Positions 8,363 to 20,377 are shown, counted from the stretch's first letter. The stretch is 64,000 bases of DNA from Anaerobaca lacustris (GCF_030012215.1 NZ_JASCXX010000005.1:124001-188000), one strand, 5' to 3'. A program made the numbers and translations. The notes: generated by a model from the sequence alone, not told the origin.

Positions 8363-11300
8363 CTATGGGGCCGTCTTCAACGCTTCCTCGACGGCCCGTT
8401 GCAGGTCCTCGCCATGCAGCCCCGTGGCAAGGATCTCCCCGCGCGAACTGATCAGAACGGTCCAGGGCATAGGATGTCGGGTCGTAATGCGATACTCCGT
8501 TTCTTCTCTGCTGGCCGCATTCAGCATGCCATGGGGCCAGTCCAGTCCCGCCTCGTCGATGATCCTCTTGTCCATCAGTGGGTTGCCGGAAAACAGCAGG
8601 CTCACCTGAGCGTACCGCGGGTTCTCACCGAAGCGTTGATAGAAATCCTTGAGGTCATACACGCCCGGCGAGACAGGATTCGTATAACCCCAGGCGGCGA
8701 AGGCCACGAGGAGCACCCTGTCCCGGTAATCTTCCAGACGGATGCGGCCCAGGCCGAAGCTGGGCGCATCGAAAGCCGGAGCCGCGTCGCCGACCATCAG
8801 GTCGTCCGGCAGGACCGCCAGCGTACCGAGATCGAGCGGCACATCCATCTCCGCGTCGCCGGCAAACGGCGGCACCACAACCTCGTGCCAGAGCCGCCCG
8901 ACGATCTCACTGATTCGGGAACGGTCATGCACCGGCAAGAAACGGATGACGCCTTTCAGCGCATAGACCCCCGGCTCAACGTTGTCCACATGAAACGCAG
9001 AGCGGCCGTCCATCTCGACGCGGAGGTTCCTGGCGGGTTGGTGGTACATCTGCCCGAGCCAGTCGGCGTAGGCCCTGCCCTCGGCGGTCTGGCCATAGCG
9101 TTCCATCCACGCCTCGATTCCGTCCGGGCTCATCCGCTCGTACCCCGGCGGTTTGGGGTACTTCTCGAACGGCACAGGTTCTCCGATCGTGGTAAGGTAC
9201 AGATCGGGCCAGATAGGAACATCCGCCGGGATCGACAGGGCCAATTCGCCTTTCACGGTCCGTCCGGTCCCACCGAGGTGCAGTTCGAGTGTCTGGCCCG
9301 GCAGAACCTCATGCATCTGATTGTACAGGCCGAATTCCCCTGGATGGACCCTCTCGAACACGAATCGACCCTGTTCATCCGTCGACGTCTCATTTGTGCA
9401 ATGAGCGATGCTTCCCAGGAATTGCCCCTGGCTGACCAACTGCAGTCGCCTGTTCGCGCCCGGCCTCGTGCCGACGCGCAACCGGCCCTGTACGCGAGCC
9501 CACGGCGTCAGCGTGATGATCCCGCTATCGACAAGCTCCTCATGGGCAACGACGCCTATGCCCTGTTCGCAGATCGCCACGAACAAGTCTTCCCGATCCT
9601 CGGGTTTGAACGCAAAGCGTCCATCGCGGTCGGTCTTCGCGTAGCCGGGTTGCGTTCTGCTCATTATTTGGCCGTTCTGGATCAGTATGGTCTTGTGCCA
9701 GAAGACCTCGGCCCCCTCGACCGGCGCGGCGTTGGCGTCGAACACGTAACCGGAGGGCCCCTGGCCTTTGGTCAGGGCGATGTCGATCGTGACCTCGGTC
9801 TCGTTGGCGTCGACGAACGGCGATTCAGCGGGCAGGTAGCCGTCGGCCTCGATGCGGACCGCGTAGGCGCCGGCGTCGCCCGAGAACGTGTAGCTGTAGC
9901 GCCCGTCCGTGAACCACTTAACCCAACCTTCCGACGTCTGCCATGTGGCGCGGGTACCACCGAGCCAACGGGCGCCGGGGGTCAGCTTGAACCGATCGAC
10001 TGTCCGGCCGGTCTCGCTGTCGGTGACCGAGCCTTGGATCGTCGTGGGCCGGGCCAAAACGAAGGTCTGCTCCCGATCTTTGGCAACGACCTGTCCCTCG
10101 AATTCTCGATAGCCCGATTTGCTGATACGAATTTCGATCGCATCATGAGGCGGGTAATCCCAGACGAACGTGCCGTTGGCGTCCGTGCGGCCCTGCCACT
10201 TGACCGTGCGCCAGCCATTCCATTCTTCCGTGCTGAGGAAGGCATCTGCGATGGGTCTGCCCGCCGAGTCAACGACGCGGCCGATCAGGAGCCTGGCCGG
10301 CTCCAGGACAAGGTCCACCGGCGCCAGGTCCTTCACCGAGGGCAACTCCCTCCGCTGAGGCGCGAACCCCGGTGCCTGGACGGTCAAGAGGAAGGACTGG
10401 TTCAGTGGCCGCAGGTGTCGGAACTCGAAATGACCCGCATCGTCGGTCTGCGTCCAATCGCGGGCGAAGTAGTCGCTGCCCACCAGAAGCTCGGCGCCAG
10501 CGATGGGCTTGCCGGCCAGATCCGTCACCCGACCGGTCACGCCGATGCCTTGCGCAAGCACCATGACCGCCCGCTCGGCACGCAGATCGTCGAGCTTCAG
10601 GTCTCCCGGCATTTCGAATCCATCGTCGGCGAACTGCGGATGGTATACGTTGAACCACAGGCGATTGATCTCGCGCGGCACCCCTCCTGCGCGCCAGCGT
10701 CCTTCGGCGTCTGTCGTCAATTCGATGCGCACACTGACGCAGGGCCGATCGAACTGTTGCTCTTCGCCGATGTACGATTCGACTCTGGCGCCTTCGACGG
10801 GTCGGCCTTCCTCGTCCTGGACGATCCCTCCGATGACAATCCCCTTCTCAAGGGCGAACTCGACCGTCGTTGGGAGTCGCTCCCGGCTGAGGCCCCGAAG
10901 GGTCACGCCCCGGCAGACGTATCCCTCATGGGGCGTGGCGATCCTCACATAATCGGGAATCGATTCACCAAGGTCGAGGACGAACACGCCGAGATCGTCG
11001 GCGGCATGCGTCCCGCTCTCGTTGCCCATCCGAACCTGGATGGTCGCCCGCGGGATCGGCCGGCCGGTGGCCTTCTCCGTCACACGGACCACGATGTGCG
11101 GACCGTCGGACACAGTTGCCGTGCCGACCGGCGGCTTCGATTCCTCCGTGGACAAGTCATCGGGGGCCGTCCGGCCCTCTTCTGGAGCGATATTCCGGAT
11201 CTGCTCGACACTCCGTTGGAACGGATTGTCATGGGCGGGCCCCTGCCACTGGTCGGCCAGTCTCTGCAGGGCCGGCAGGACCGACTCATCGCCGATCTGC

Positions 11301-11776
11301 GCCAGGTAGCCCGCGATGGCGATCCTGGTCGGTTCCAGGCCGGTGTCGAGCAGGTACAGCAATCCCTTCACGTCCGTTTGGGCGAAGAGTTGCTGTGCAG
11401 CGGCGATTTCTTGCGCCAGGCGTTCGTGTTCCTGTTCCCGAACGGTCTCAGGGAAGGCGGGAGCGTCTGGACTGTGGGGTTCCTGTGCGACAGTATGGTC
11501 TCTGCCTGCCGGCGCGACGGTCGATTCGCGGCCGGTCAGGTGACGGGCCAGCAGCAGGATGGCCAGTAGCAGCACCGCTGCGGCCGCAAGTCTCGTGATT
11601 CGATTGTGCATGATCGCTCTCCCAACATCCTGCCAGCGACGGGCAGGGAATCCGCCTGTAGAAGAAGCTTCCAGGGCCGCGAACATATCCCGCAGCGTCC
11701 GCTCATCGAAGGCCGCCGAGGCGTGGTCCTGCAATCCTGCAAGAAGCCGTTCCATCTGTTGCTCTGCCGGTCTCAT
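8363..11776 (-). CDS. Giant sigma-factor partner: one membrane helix, repeated carboxypeptidase-regulatory-like domains, redoxin-like C-terminus
   Basis: 1137 residues. Residues 1-60 are cytoplasmic and polar, residues about 62-78 form one membrane helix, and the rest is extracytoplasmic. After an alpha-helical region at about 105-190 come several beta-sandwich modules of the carboxypeptidase regulatory-like (Cna-B-like) type, each with a V-x-D-x-x-G-R-P-I core. The last ~150 residues look like the TlpA/AhpC redoxin fold, yet the usual WCxxC is replaced by AAWGYTNP, with no cysteines, so redox activity is unlikely. ATG at 11776 overlaps the sigma factor stop (ATGA). By position and topology it is the likely anti-sigma or transducer of that sigma factor; direct sequence evidence for an anti-sigma fold is weak. 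Confidence 0.7.
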   Translation of the reverse strand: MRPAEQQMERLLAGLQDHASAAFDERTLRDMFAALEASSTGGFPARRWQDVGRAIMHNRITRLAAAAVLLLAILLLARHLTGRESTVAPAGRDHTVAQEPHSPDAPAFPETVREQEHERLAQEIAAAQQLFAQTDVKGLLYLLDTGLEPTRIAIAGYLAQIGDESVLPALQRLADQWQGPAHDNPFQRSVEQIRNIAPEEGRTAPDDLSTEESKPPVGTATVSDGPHIVVRVTEKATGRPIPRATIQVRMGNESGTHAADDLGVFVLDLGESIPDYVRIATPHEGYVCRGVTLRGLSRERLPTTVEFALEKGIVIGGIVQDEEGRPVEGARVESYIGEEQQFDRPCVSVRIELTTDAEGRWRAGGVPREINRLWFNVYHPQFADDGFEMPGDLKLDDLRAERAVMVLAQGIGVTGRVTDLAGKPIAGAELLVGSDYFARDWTQTDDAGHFEFRHLRPLNQSFLLTVQAPGFAPQRRELPSVKDLAPVDLVLEPARLLIGRVVDSAGRPIADAFLSTEEWNGWRTVKWQGRTDANGTFVWDYPPHDAIEIRISKSGYREFEGQVVAKDREQTFVLARPTTIQGSVTDSETGRTVDRFKLTPGARWLGGTRATWQTSEGWVKWFTDGRYSYTFSGDAGAYAVRIEADGYLPAESPFVDANETEVTIDIALTKGQGPSGYVFDANAAPVEGAEVFWHKTILIQNGQIMSRTQPGYAKTDRDGRFAFKPEDREDLFVAICEQGIGVVAHEELVDSGIITLTPWARVQGRLRVGTRPGANRRLQLVSQGQFLGSIAHCTNETSTDEQGRFVFERVHPGEFGLYNQMHEVLPGQTLELHLGGTGRTVKGELALSIPADVPIWPDLYLTTIGEPVPFEKYPKPPGYERMSPDGIEAWMERYGQTAEGRAYADWLGQMYHQPARNLRVEMDGRSAFHVDNVEPGVYALKGVIRFLPVHDRSRISEIVGRLWHEVVVPPFAGDAEMDVPLDLGTLAVLPDDLMVGDAAPAFDAPSFGLGRIRLEDYRDRVLLVAFAAWGYTNPVSPGVYDLKDFYQRFGENPRYAQVSLLFSGNPLMDKRIIDEAGLDWPHGMLNAASREETEYRITTRHPMPWTVLISSRGEILATGLHGEDLQRAVEEALKTAP

Positions 11777-12315
11777 CGTTCCCACTCGCTATTCAGCAGC
11801 GACCGCAGCTTGTTGATTCCGTATCGATACCGTCCGCGCGCGGTGTTGGAGGAGATCCCTTGGTGCCGCGCGATCTCCTCGAAGCTCAGTCCCGCCTGGG
11901 CACGCAACAGCAGGACCTCCCGTTGATCGAGGGGCACATGCTCCAACGCCGCCCGCAGGCGACCGGTCAGCTCGGCGTCTGCCACACGGATGTCCGGGGC
12001 CACCATGTCGGCCGGGCCGGGATCGACGCGGCCCGGATCGCGACGCCGGCGGATCTCGGCCCGGGCCAGGTCGCGCACCCGGTTGCACACACTGACGCTC
12101 AGGTAGCTCTTGAGGTTCGTCTTCACCCGCAACTCCGGCAGGCCCCTGGCGAACGCCACGAAGACATCGTGCACGACGTCTTCGGCCATGCTTCGGTCGC
12201 CGCAGAGCCCTCGGGCCAGCGTCAGCAGATGGTCCTTGTGCGTCTCATAAACCCGGCGCAGGGAATCCCTGCACCCCCGAGCGGCCTTGTTCAACAACAC
12301 TCTTTCACTGCACAT
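11773..12315 (-). CDS. ECF-type RNA polymerase sigma factor
   Basis: 180 residues with sigma region 2 (VYETHKDHLLTLARGL, AEDVVHDVFVAFARGL) and region 4 (LDQREVLLLRAQAGLSFEEIARHQGISSNTARGRYRYG), separated by a short linker; regions 1 and 3 are missing, as in extracytoplasmic-function sigma factors. It directs RNA polymerase to a small regulon in response to an envelope signal. The ATG at 12315 was selected because upstream residues have no sigma character. Its stop overlaps the start of the giant membrane partner by the ATGA arrangement, implying coupled translation and control of the sigma by that protein. Confidence 0.9.
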   Translation of the reverse strand: MCSERVLLNKAARGCRDSLRRVYETHKDHLLTLARGLCGDRSMAEDVVHDVFVAFARGLPELRVKTNLKSYLSVSVCNRVRDLARAEIRRRRDPGRVDPGPADMVAPDIRVADAELTGRLRAALEHVPLDQREVLLLRAQAGLSFEEIARHQGISSNTARGRYRYGINKLRSLLNSEWER

Positions 12316-12629
12316 CGATTTTCCGGTACACGGCACTGGGCCGGATGGACCATCCACAGATGGAGACGTCCATGGTATGGATTCGGTATCGCGGTGCAAA
12401 AAGAAAGCGGCTTCGTCGCCACAATCGGCATGGAACAACCCACCGGCAAATCGACTGCAAACCCTACGCTCGACAAACACGGATGCGTCACGTGTTTTCC
12501 GGCTGCCGATACGAGAGATGCGGGCAAAAACCGCTGCAAATGCGCTTCTTTCCAGCGGCCCGTTCTGGTAGAATAGGGCCATGAACATGGGGCGGCACAG
12601 CGACGTGAAAGCAACTGGAGGAGGACCCA
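12316..12629. other. Intergenic region between divergent sigma-factor and coiled-coil genes
   Basis: 314 bases with no credible gene. It must carry the divergent control signals; the only one I can point to is the extended -10 box at 12566-12574. The open frames in this stretch are simply upstream extensions of the sigma factor frame. Confidence 0.5.
12566..12574 (+). promoter_or_regulatory. Candidate extended -10 promoter element
   Basis: TGGTAGAAT carries a TAGAAT -10 box preceded by TG one base upstream (extended -10). It is 56 bases before the start of the coiled-coil gene; no convincing -35 box is present. Confidence 0.35.
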
Positions 12630-12899
12630 ATGGATGAGGCCAGTCTGGAAGGTGCGCTGAACGAGTTGGTCAAGCAGTTCGGCGAGAGCACCGATCCGAA
12701 TCACAAGAAATTGGCGGACCTTGCCAAGCAGGCGGAGGCCAATCGCAAGGAACTCCAGAAGAGCATCGACACGCTCCAGGAACTGCTGGACTACCTTCGG
12801 GTCTGCATCAAGTACCAGGCGTTCGATCTCGAAGCAACGCGTCGCGAAAACGCCTATCTGCGCAAGCTGCTCGAAGAGAGCAATCGCGACGACAAATAA
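12630..12899 (+). CDS. Small coiled-coil protein of unknown function
   Basis: 89 residues, no signal peptide or membrane segment. Nearly the whole chain is charged and helical with heptad-like spacing (KLADLAKQAEANRKELQKS, LEATRRENAYLRKLLEE), so it should form a coiled coil. The start ATG has CTGGAGGAGG eight bases upstream, one of the best ribosome sites in the window, which argues that it is a real gene. Function unknown; nothing in the flanking genes helps. Confidence 0.7.
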   Translation: MDEASLEGALNELVKQFGESTDPNHKKLADLAKQAEANRKELQKSIDTLQELLDYLRVCIKYQAFDLEATRRENAYLRKLLEESNRDDK

Positions 12900-13331
12900 T
12901 CCGCATGGGGGCATGCACGTTGACCGGCCGGATCCACGGGTCCCGGCTCGGCGACCATCGGCTGAATACACCAAAGCGGACGTTCGGAGGGTTCCGGACG
13001 CCGCCGCGTGTCGCAAATCCAACAAAGATGCGATTTTGCGTGTAGGCAAAGAAAAAGTTTCTCGCCCATTTTGCCGATACCTACGCTGTCCAGGGGATTG
13101 GCCCCTGGTCCCGACGAACACGGAGGCCTTTGACGTCATATAACCTGTGGCCGCGCAGCGCACTCGTCAGCGGCGCGGACTCGTTCGCAGAGCGAACCTT
13201 TCTCGAATTCGCTGAGTTGACAGGACGGGCCAGCCATACGATAATGTGGCGTCATGCAGAGAATCTGGGGTGGTTTCGGGACCGCAGAAGCTGTAGGAAA
13301 ACGGACATTCTTTGGAGCGGATTGAGCGACC
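12900..13331 (+). other. 432-base leader region before clpC
   Basis: No credible gene. The stretch should hold the clpC promoter. I looked for CIRCE (heat-shock inverted repeat) and CtsR-type direct heptads and saw neither. TTTGACG near 13130 followed by TATAACC is suggestive but too close together for a normal -35/-10 pair. Confidence 0.4.
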
Positions 13332-15839
<2,508 letters not shown>

Positions 15840-15865
15840 CCTGACGTCCTCCGCAGGCACTCACA

Positions 15866-15904
15866 GGCCGTGCGTCAGTCCGCTGACCCACGGCCTTCTT
15901 TTTT
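15866..15904 (+). terminator. Intrinsic terminator of clpC
   Basis: GGCCGTG-C-GTCAG, loop TCCG, CTGAC-C-CACGGCC, then TTCTTTTTT: a 12-pair stem with one mismatch and a T-run, 27 bases after the clpC stop. It overlaps the last codons of the convergent PQQ-propeller gene, so the T-run is read there as lysine codons. Confidence 0.9.
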
Positions 15905-17212
15905 GCCGATACAGGTCAGCTTGCTGGCGGTCCGGAGGAACAGGCGGGCCTCGGCGATGGCGATGGACGCCTGGACCGGCTTGTCGTTCATGTCGAAGCG
16001 ATGGAGAATCCTGAACTCGTCGCCGGCGGAAAGGACGATCACTTCGCTGTCCTCGTTGATGCAGTAAAGCTTACCGTCGGCGGCCGTCAGCGAGGCCCGC
16101 CAGGGCCCACCACCCCCGATGCGGCCGTGCCATTCGACCCGACCGGTCGTTGGATCGAGGCGTGTGACGACCTTGCCGTTTCGCGTCCCATCGAGCACGT
16201 AGAGCCGACCTTGGTAGAACAGGGGCGTCGGCACGTCCGGCGTCATCCGGTCGAACATCCAGGCGATGCGGTCCTGCGAGAGGACGCCGTCAGCCCCGTC
16301 GGCGCGAATCGCGAAAAGGTCGTTGCCGCCTCGCGGCTGTACGCCGAAGACCATGCCGGCGCCGGTGACGACCGAGGGGATCAGTCGCCATCGCGTGTCC
16401 CGGCGGTCCGTGGCGTAGCAGTATCGCCACAGTTCCCGGCCTGTCTCCGGATCGTGGGCGGTAACGTAATCGCCGCCGACCAGGACGATCTCGGTCCGGC
16501 CGCCGTTGCGAAACGGAATGGGCGTCGCGTAGGAATCAAGCGATTCGTCCTGCGCGTCGCTGGCGCGCACGTGCCGCCAAAGGGTCTTGCCGGTGGCCGG
16601 ATCGACCGCCAGCAGGAAAGAATCGAACGGCTCGCCTTCACGCGGCTCACGCCACGCCCTGTCGCGTCGCAGGATGGGGATGTACAGCCGGCCTTCGAAC
16701 GCCACTGGACTGGCGCCGTAGCCGAACTGGCAGGTGATGTTGCCGTACTCGGCCTCGATGTTCCGCGACCAGACGATGTTGCCGTCGAAGTCGAGGGCCG
16801 CCAGGTCGCCCGAGCCGTAGAGGAAGAACGCGTGCCGTCCGTCCGTCGTCGGCGACGGCGTGGCGAGGTTGTTGCGAGGGAAGCTGCGGTCCGATCTGCC
16901 GACCGTGGCCGACCACAGTTGGCGGCCCGTTCGCACGTCGAAGCACAGGGCCACCAGGTCGTCGCTGCCCTTGACCTCCGAACTGACGAACACCTTGCCA
17001 TCGCAGACCGCCGGGGTCGAGGCCGCCGGTCCCGGAAGCGCCGCCGTCCACAGAACGTTCTCCGTATCCGTCCAGGACTCCGGCAGGCCCCGCTCGTCGG
17101 CCGAGCCGTTGAAGTGCGGCCCCCGCCAGTTGGGCCACGGGCCCGCCAGACCGACCTGAAGACACAGAAGAACGACCGCCACACTCACAATGCCCCATCC
17201 TGCATTCGTCAT
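15875..17212 (-). CDS. Secreted PQQ-binding-like beta-propeller protein
   Basis: 445 residues. A signal peptide (GIVSVAVVLLCLQVGLAG) is followed by PWPNWRGPHFNGSADE, the typical opening of planctomycete PQQ-like (outer-membrane-protein-assembly BamB-like) propellers. Repeated blades carry TGRQLWSA, GKTLWRHV, GRELWRYC and GRVEWHGR, all variants of the GxxxW tryptophan-docking motif. Real PQQ cofactor binding is not implied. The ATG at 17212 has GGAGAAGGA seven bases upstream. These proteins are abundant in planctomycetes and usually of unknown role. The gene's 3' end contains the clpC terminator. Confidence 0.85.
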   Translation of the reverse strand: MTNAGWGIVSVAVVLLCLQVGLAGPWPNWRGPHFNGSADERGLPESWTDTENVLWTAALPGPAASTPAVCDGKVFVSSEVKGSDDLVALCFDVRTGRQLWSATVGRSDRSFPRNNLATPSPTTDGRHAFFLYGSGDLAALDFDGNIVWSRNIEAEYGNITCQFGYGASPVAFEGRLYIPILRRDRAWREPREGEPFDSFLLAVDPATGKTLWRHVRASDAQDESLDSYATPIPFRNGGRTEIVLVGGDYVTAHDPETGRELWRYCYATDRRDTRWRLIPSVVTGAGMVFGVQPRGGNDLFAIRADGADGVLSQDRIAWMFDRMTPDVPTPLFYQGRLYVLDGTRNGKVVTRLDPTTGRVEWHGRIGGGGPWRASLTAADGKLYCINEDSEVIVLSAGDEFRILHRFDMNDKPVQASIAIAEARLFLRTASKLTCIGKKEGRGSAD

Positions 17213-17486
17213 GAATCCTTCTCCACCAAGAATCGCCACCATCCACCGGTCCGCCACAGGGGCCCCGGTCCGTCCAAGGCGCACTTCGTACTGCCCGAGG
17301 TGCCTGTGGAGGTGCATGCGTGCCCACCCCATTTGTCACCACCATACCGCCAAGCCCCCGGTGTTTCAAAGGAAAAGGCCATTCCAGACCAACGTGAGTT
17401 GCCCCTGGAGGCCAGATGCCGTTGCACCCGGCGAGCCGATCTGGTACAGTGCCGCCATGAAGCTGGTTTCGATTGGAGGACCCGCA

Positions 17487-18968
17487 ATGAAGGAAAGAAC
17501 GATGCCTGATGAACTTCTGACGCGACGAAGGTTCCTCCGTCAGACAACGGCCGCCGGCGTACTGATCGCATCGGCGTTCGAGCGGGGCACGGCGCAACCA
17601 CAAGTCACCGAGAACATGGACGAACGACAGCGCATTGAGCGGGCGATCCCCGCCGAGGCGCCGGCCAGGCCGCTGCGTCCTCGCAAGCTGTTGATCTTCG
17701 ACCTCAACGTCGGCTACGGCGGGCACGGGTCCATCCGCACGGCCAATCAAGCCTTCACGCAGATGGGACAACGGACCGGCGCCTTCGAGACGGTCGTCAG
17801 CAGGGACCCTGCCGTGTTCGAGCCGGCCAGCCTGTGGCGATTCGACACCGTGTTCTTCAACAATACCGTGGGCAATCTCTTCGAGGACCTGGCGCTGCGC
17901 GAAAGCCTGGTCGAGTTCGTCTACGCGGGCGGCGGATTGATGGGCGTTCACGGCACCTCCGTCGCCTTTACGAAGTGGCCCGGCGCGATCGAGGACTGGC
18001 CCGAGTTCGGCATCATGCTCGGCGCGCGCGGCGCCAACCACAAGGCCAACGATGAGCACGTTGTCATCAAGCTCGACGATCCGACCCACCCGGTGAATCA
18101 GGTCTTCGGCGGGCAGGACTTCGACTACCGCGACGAGTTCTTCCGCGTGCACGAGCCGTACTCGCGGGACCGCGTTCGCGTGCTCATGAGCATCGACACC
18201 GCCAGGACCGACATGCAACAGGAGCCGTCCTACGGGGCCGTCGTGCGGGCCGACAACGATTACGCGCTGGCCTGGGTCCGACAGTACGGCCGGGGACGCG
18301 TCTTCTACTGCACCATCGCGCACCACCCGTCTGTCTTCTGGGACCCGAAGATGCTCCAGTTCTACCTGGCGGCGACGCAGTTCGCTCTCGGCGATCTGCC
18401 GGCCCCGACGACGCCCAGCGCCAAGCTGACGCCAGCCATCCGCGCCCAGGAGGAACTCGGCTGGCGACTGAATCTCGTGGCCGCCGAGCCGGGGGACTCG
18501 ACGTTCTTCGACACCATCGACCGGGCCAGCGAACTGGGTATGTTGTACGTCGGCGGCAGCAATCGACAGAAGATCAGTCGAGACATCCCCAAGAAGTTCC
18601 ACGACCGACTGGCCGCCGAGGAGATGCAGCAGATTCGACTCAAGCTGGATGCCGCAAGCGTCCGCCTGCTCACCTATCACGTGGACGCGATGCCCTCCGA
18701 CAGCGCGGGCCAACTGAAGATCGTCGAATTTGCCCAAAAGATGGGCATCGAGGCCGTCGTCGCACCAGGGACAAGGATTGCACCGGAAGGCAAACTCCCC
18801 CAGATCGTCAGCTTGGACAAGGCCGCGCGCGCCCAAGGCATCGATTCACTTCTCGACGAGACGCGTCGACAAGAGCAAGGTCCCGTGATCTTCTGCGTCG
18901 AGTCCGGCGACGACGAATTGAAACGGACGATCGAGACTTTCAACAAGGCTGTAACCAAGCCCACCTGA
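17487..18968 (+). CDS. Tat-exported ThuA-like protein with a partial xylose-isomerase-like tail
   Basis: 493 residues. A twin-arginine signal (TRRRFLRQTTAAGVLIASA) lies at the N-terminus. Residues about 65-310 are ThuA-like (a glutamine-amidotransferase-like fold linked to trehalose and other sugar use): VYAGGGLMGVHGTS, GRGRVFYCTIAHHPSVFW. The last ~150 residues resemble the start of a sugar-phosphate isomerase/epimerase TIM barrel (ELGWRLNLVAAEPGDSTFF, TIDRASELGMLYV) but are too short for a whole barrel. ATG 17487 is preferred because GGAGG lies seven bases upstream. It is followed after 11 bases by a Gfo/Idh/MocA oxidoreductase, a common planctomycete pairing for sugar catabolism. Confidence 0.85.
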   Translation: MKERTMPDELLTRRRFLRQTTAAGVLIASAFERGTAQPQVTENMDERQRIERAIPAEAPARPLRPRKLLIFDLNVGYGGHGSIRTANQAFTQMGQRTGAFETVVSRDPAVFEPASLWRFDTVFFNNTVGNLFEDLALRESLVEFVYAGGGLMGVHGTSVAFTKWPGAIEDWPEFGIMLGARGANHKANDEHVVIKLDDPTHPVNQVFGGQDFDYRDEFFRVHEPYSRDRVRVLMSIDTARTDMQQEPSYGAVVRADNDYALAWVRQYGRGRVFYCTIAHHPSVFWDPKMLQFYLAATQFALGDLPAPTTPSAKLTPAIRAQEELGWRLNLVAAEPGDSTFFDTIDRASELGMLYVGGSNRQKISRDIPKKFHDRLAAEEMQQIRLKLDAASVRLLTYHVDAMPSDSAGQLKIVEFAQKMGIEAVVAPGTRIAPEGKLPQIVSLDKAARAQGIDSLLDETRRQEQGPVIFCVESGDDELKRTIETFNKAVTKPT

Positions 18969-18979
18969 GGTGTAGCCAT

Positions 18980-20377
18980 ATGACACAAGACAGACATGTC
19001 GGACGATGTTCACGGCGTCAGTTCATCCAACGAACAGCAGCCGTTTCCGGGGCGATCGTAGTTCCGTGGATCGTCCCGTCCACGGTCTGGGGTGCCCAAG
19101 GCAACGTCGCTCCCAGCGAGCGGATCACCGTCGGCCTGATCGGGCACGGGTGCATGGGCCGGGGTCACCTGCACCGGTTGGCCGGCGACTCGGAGATTCA
19201 GGTGCTGGCCGTCTGCGACGTGGACGCGGTGCGCCGGGACGAGGGCAAGCAGCGCGTCGAGGCGGCCTACGCCGCCCGCCGTCCTGCGGGCACGTATCGC
19301 GGCTGTGACACATATAACGACTACCGCGAACTGCTGGCCCGCCCGGACATCGACGCGGTCGTCATCGTCACGCCGGACCACTGGCATGCGACGCAATCGA
19401 TCCACGCGATGAGGGCCGGCAAAGACGTCTACTGCGAGAAACCGGTCTCGTTGACTGTTCGCGAGGGCCGCCGATTGGTGGAAACGGCGCAACGCTACAG
19501 CCGGATTTTCCAGACAGGCACGCAGTACCGCTCCATCTCAACGATCCGCCAGGTCTGCGCGTTCGTGCGAGGCGGCGGGCTGGGCAAGGTCAAGTCCGTC
19601 TTCACACTCTGGCAGCCCCTGGGCGAGAACTTCGGTCGTTCGTACGCGCCTGTGAGCCCGGCGTTGGCGGCCGAGCCGGCGCCCGAGGGACTGGACTGGG
19701 ACCTGTGGGTCGGCCCGGCTCCCTGGCAGCCGTACAACAGCGCCTACCACCGCAATCCGATTCCCGGCGTCGTGCCCTGGGCGTTCCATGATGACTTCGG
19801 CGCCGGTGCAGTCACCTGGTACCATTCTCACGCAGCGGACGTGATTCAGTACGCCCTGGGCGTCGAGAACAGCGGGCCGGTCGAGTTCATTCACCCGAGC
19901 ACGGGCCGGTATCCAACGCTCACCTGCCGCTACGCCAACGGCACACTGCTGCACCTCGTGGACCATTGGGGCATGGTGAAGGACCTTTACAAAGCCGTAC
20001 CCGCAGACGCCCGGCTGGAAGGCAATTTCGGCGGCGTGTTCGTCGGCGAGCGAGGCTGGGTCACGTCGATGAGCACCGGCGGACGAATCGAGGGCGGCCC
20101 CGACGACCTCTTCGAACGCATGAAGCTGACCACGCGCGAGGTGAACATCGGCGACAACGATCATCACGCCAACTGGTTCGACTGCATTCGCACACGACGG
20201 CAGTGCAATTGCGGCGCCGAGATCGGCCACCGCTCCGCCTCATTGGGCCATCTGACGATCGTCGCCTACAAGCTGGGCCGATCCCTGGAGTGGGACCCCG
20301 TCGGCGAGGTGTTCGTCGGCGATGAGGAGGCGACGCGGATGCTGGCCCGCTCGATGCGCAGCCCCTGGCGGTCGTAG
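18980..20377 (+). CDS. Tat-exported Gfo/Idh/MocA-family oxidoreductase
   Basis: 465 residues. Twin-arginine signal CSRRQFIQRTAA, then the Rossmann nucleotide-binding region (VGLIGHGCMGRGHLHRL; VVIVTPDHWHATQ) and the conserved EKPVS, whose lysine is the catalytic residue of the family. The C-terminal alpha/beta domain follows (PWAFHDDFGAGAVTWYHSHAAD). These enzymes oxidise or reduce sugars or inositols with NAD(P), which they may carry through Tat already bound. Same strand and 11 bases after the ThuA-like gene, so probably co-transcribed. Substrate unknown. Confidence 0.9.
   Translation: MTQDRHVGRCSRRQFIQRTAAVSGAIVVPWIVPSTVWGAQGNVAPSERITVGLIGHGCMGRGHLHRLAGDSEIQVLAVCDVDAVRRDEGKQRVEAAYAARRPAGTYRGCDTYNDYRELLARPDIDAVVIVTPDHWHATQSIHAMRAGKDVYCEKPVSLTVREGRRLVETAQRYSRIFQTGTQYRSISTIRQVCAFVRGGGLGKVKSVFTLWQPLGENFGRSYAPVSPALAAEPAPEGLDWDLWVGPAPWQPYNSAYHRNPIPGVVPWAFHDDFGAGAVTWYHSHAADVIQYALGVENSGPVEFIHPSTGRYPTLTCRYANGTLLHLVDHWGMVKDLYKAVPADARLEGNFGGVFVGERGWVTSMSTGGRIEGGPDDLFERMKLTTREVNIGDNDHHANWFDCIRTRRQCNCGAEIGHRSASLGHLTIVAYKLGRSLEWDPVGEVFVGDEEATRMLARSMRSPWRS

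Noticed and set aside
8399-11569. 1056-codon open frame antisense to the giant sigma partner
   Set aside because: It is the mirror of a real gene in GC-rich DNA; the translation has no recognisable domains and no ribosome site, while the minus strand shows clear modules.
12900-13331. CIRCE or CtsR operator before clpC
   Set aside because: Neither the heat-shock inverted repeat nor tandem heptads were found by eye.
16647-18836. 729-codon minus-strand frame spanning the propeller and ThuA genes
   Set aside because: Crosses two better supported genes and has no coherent domain content.
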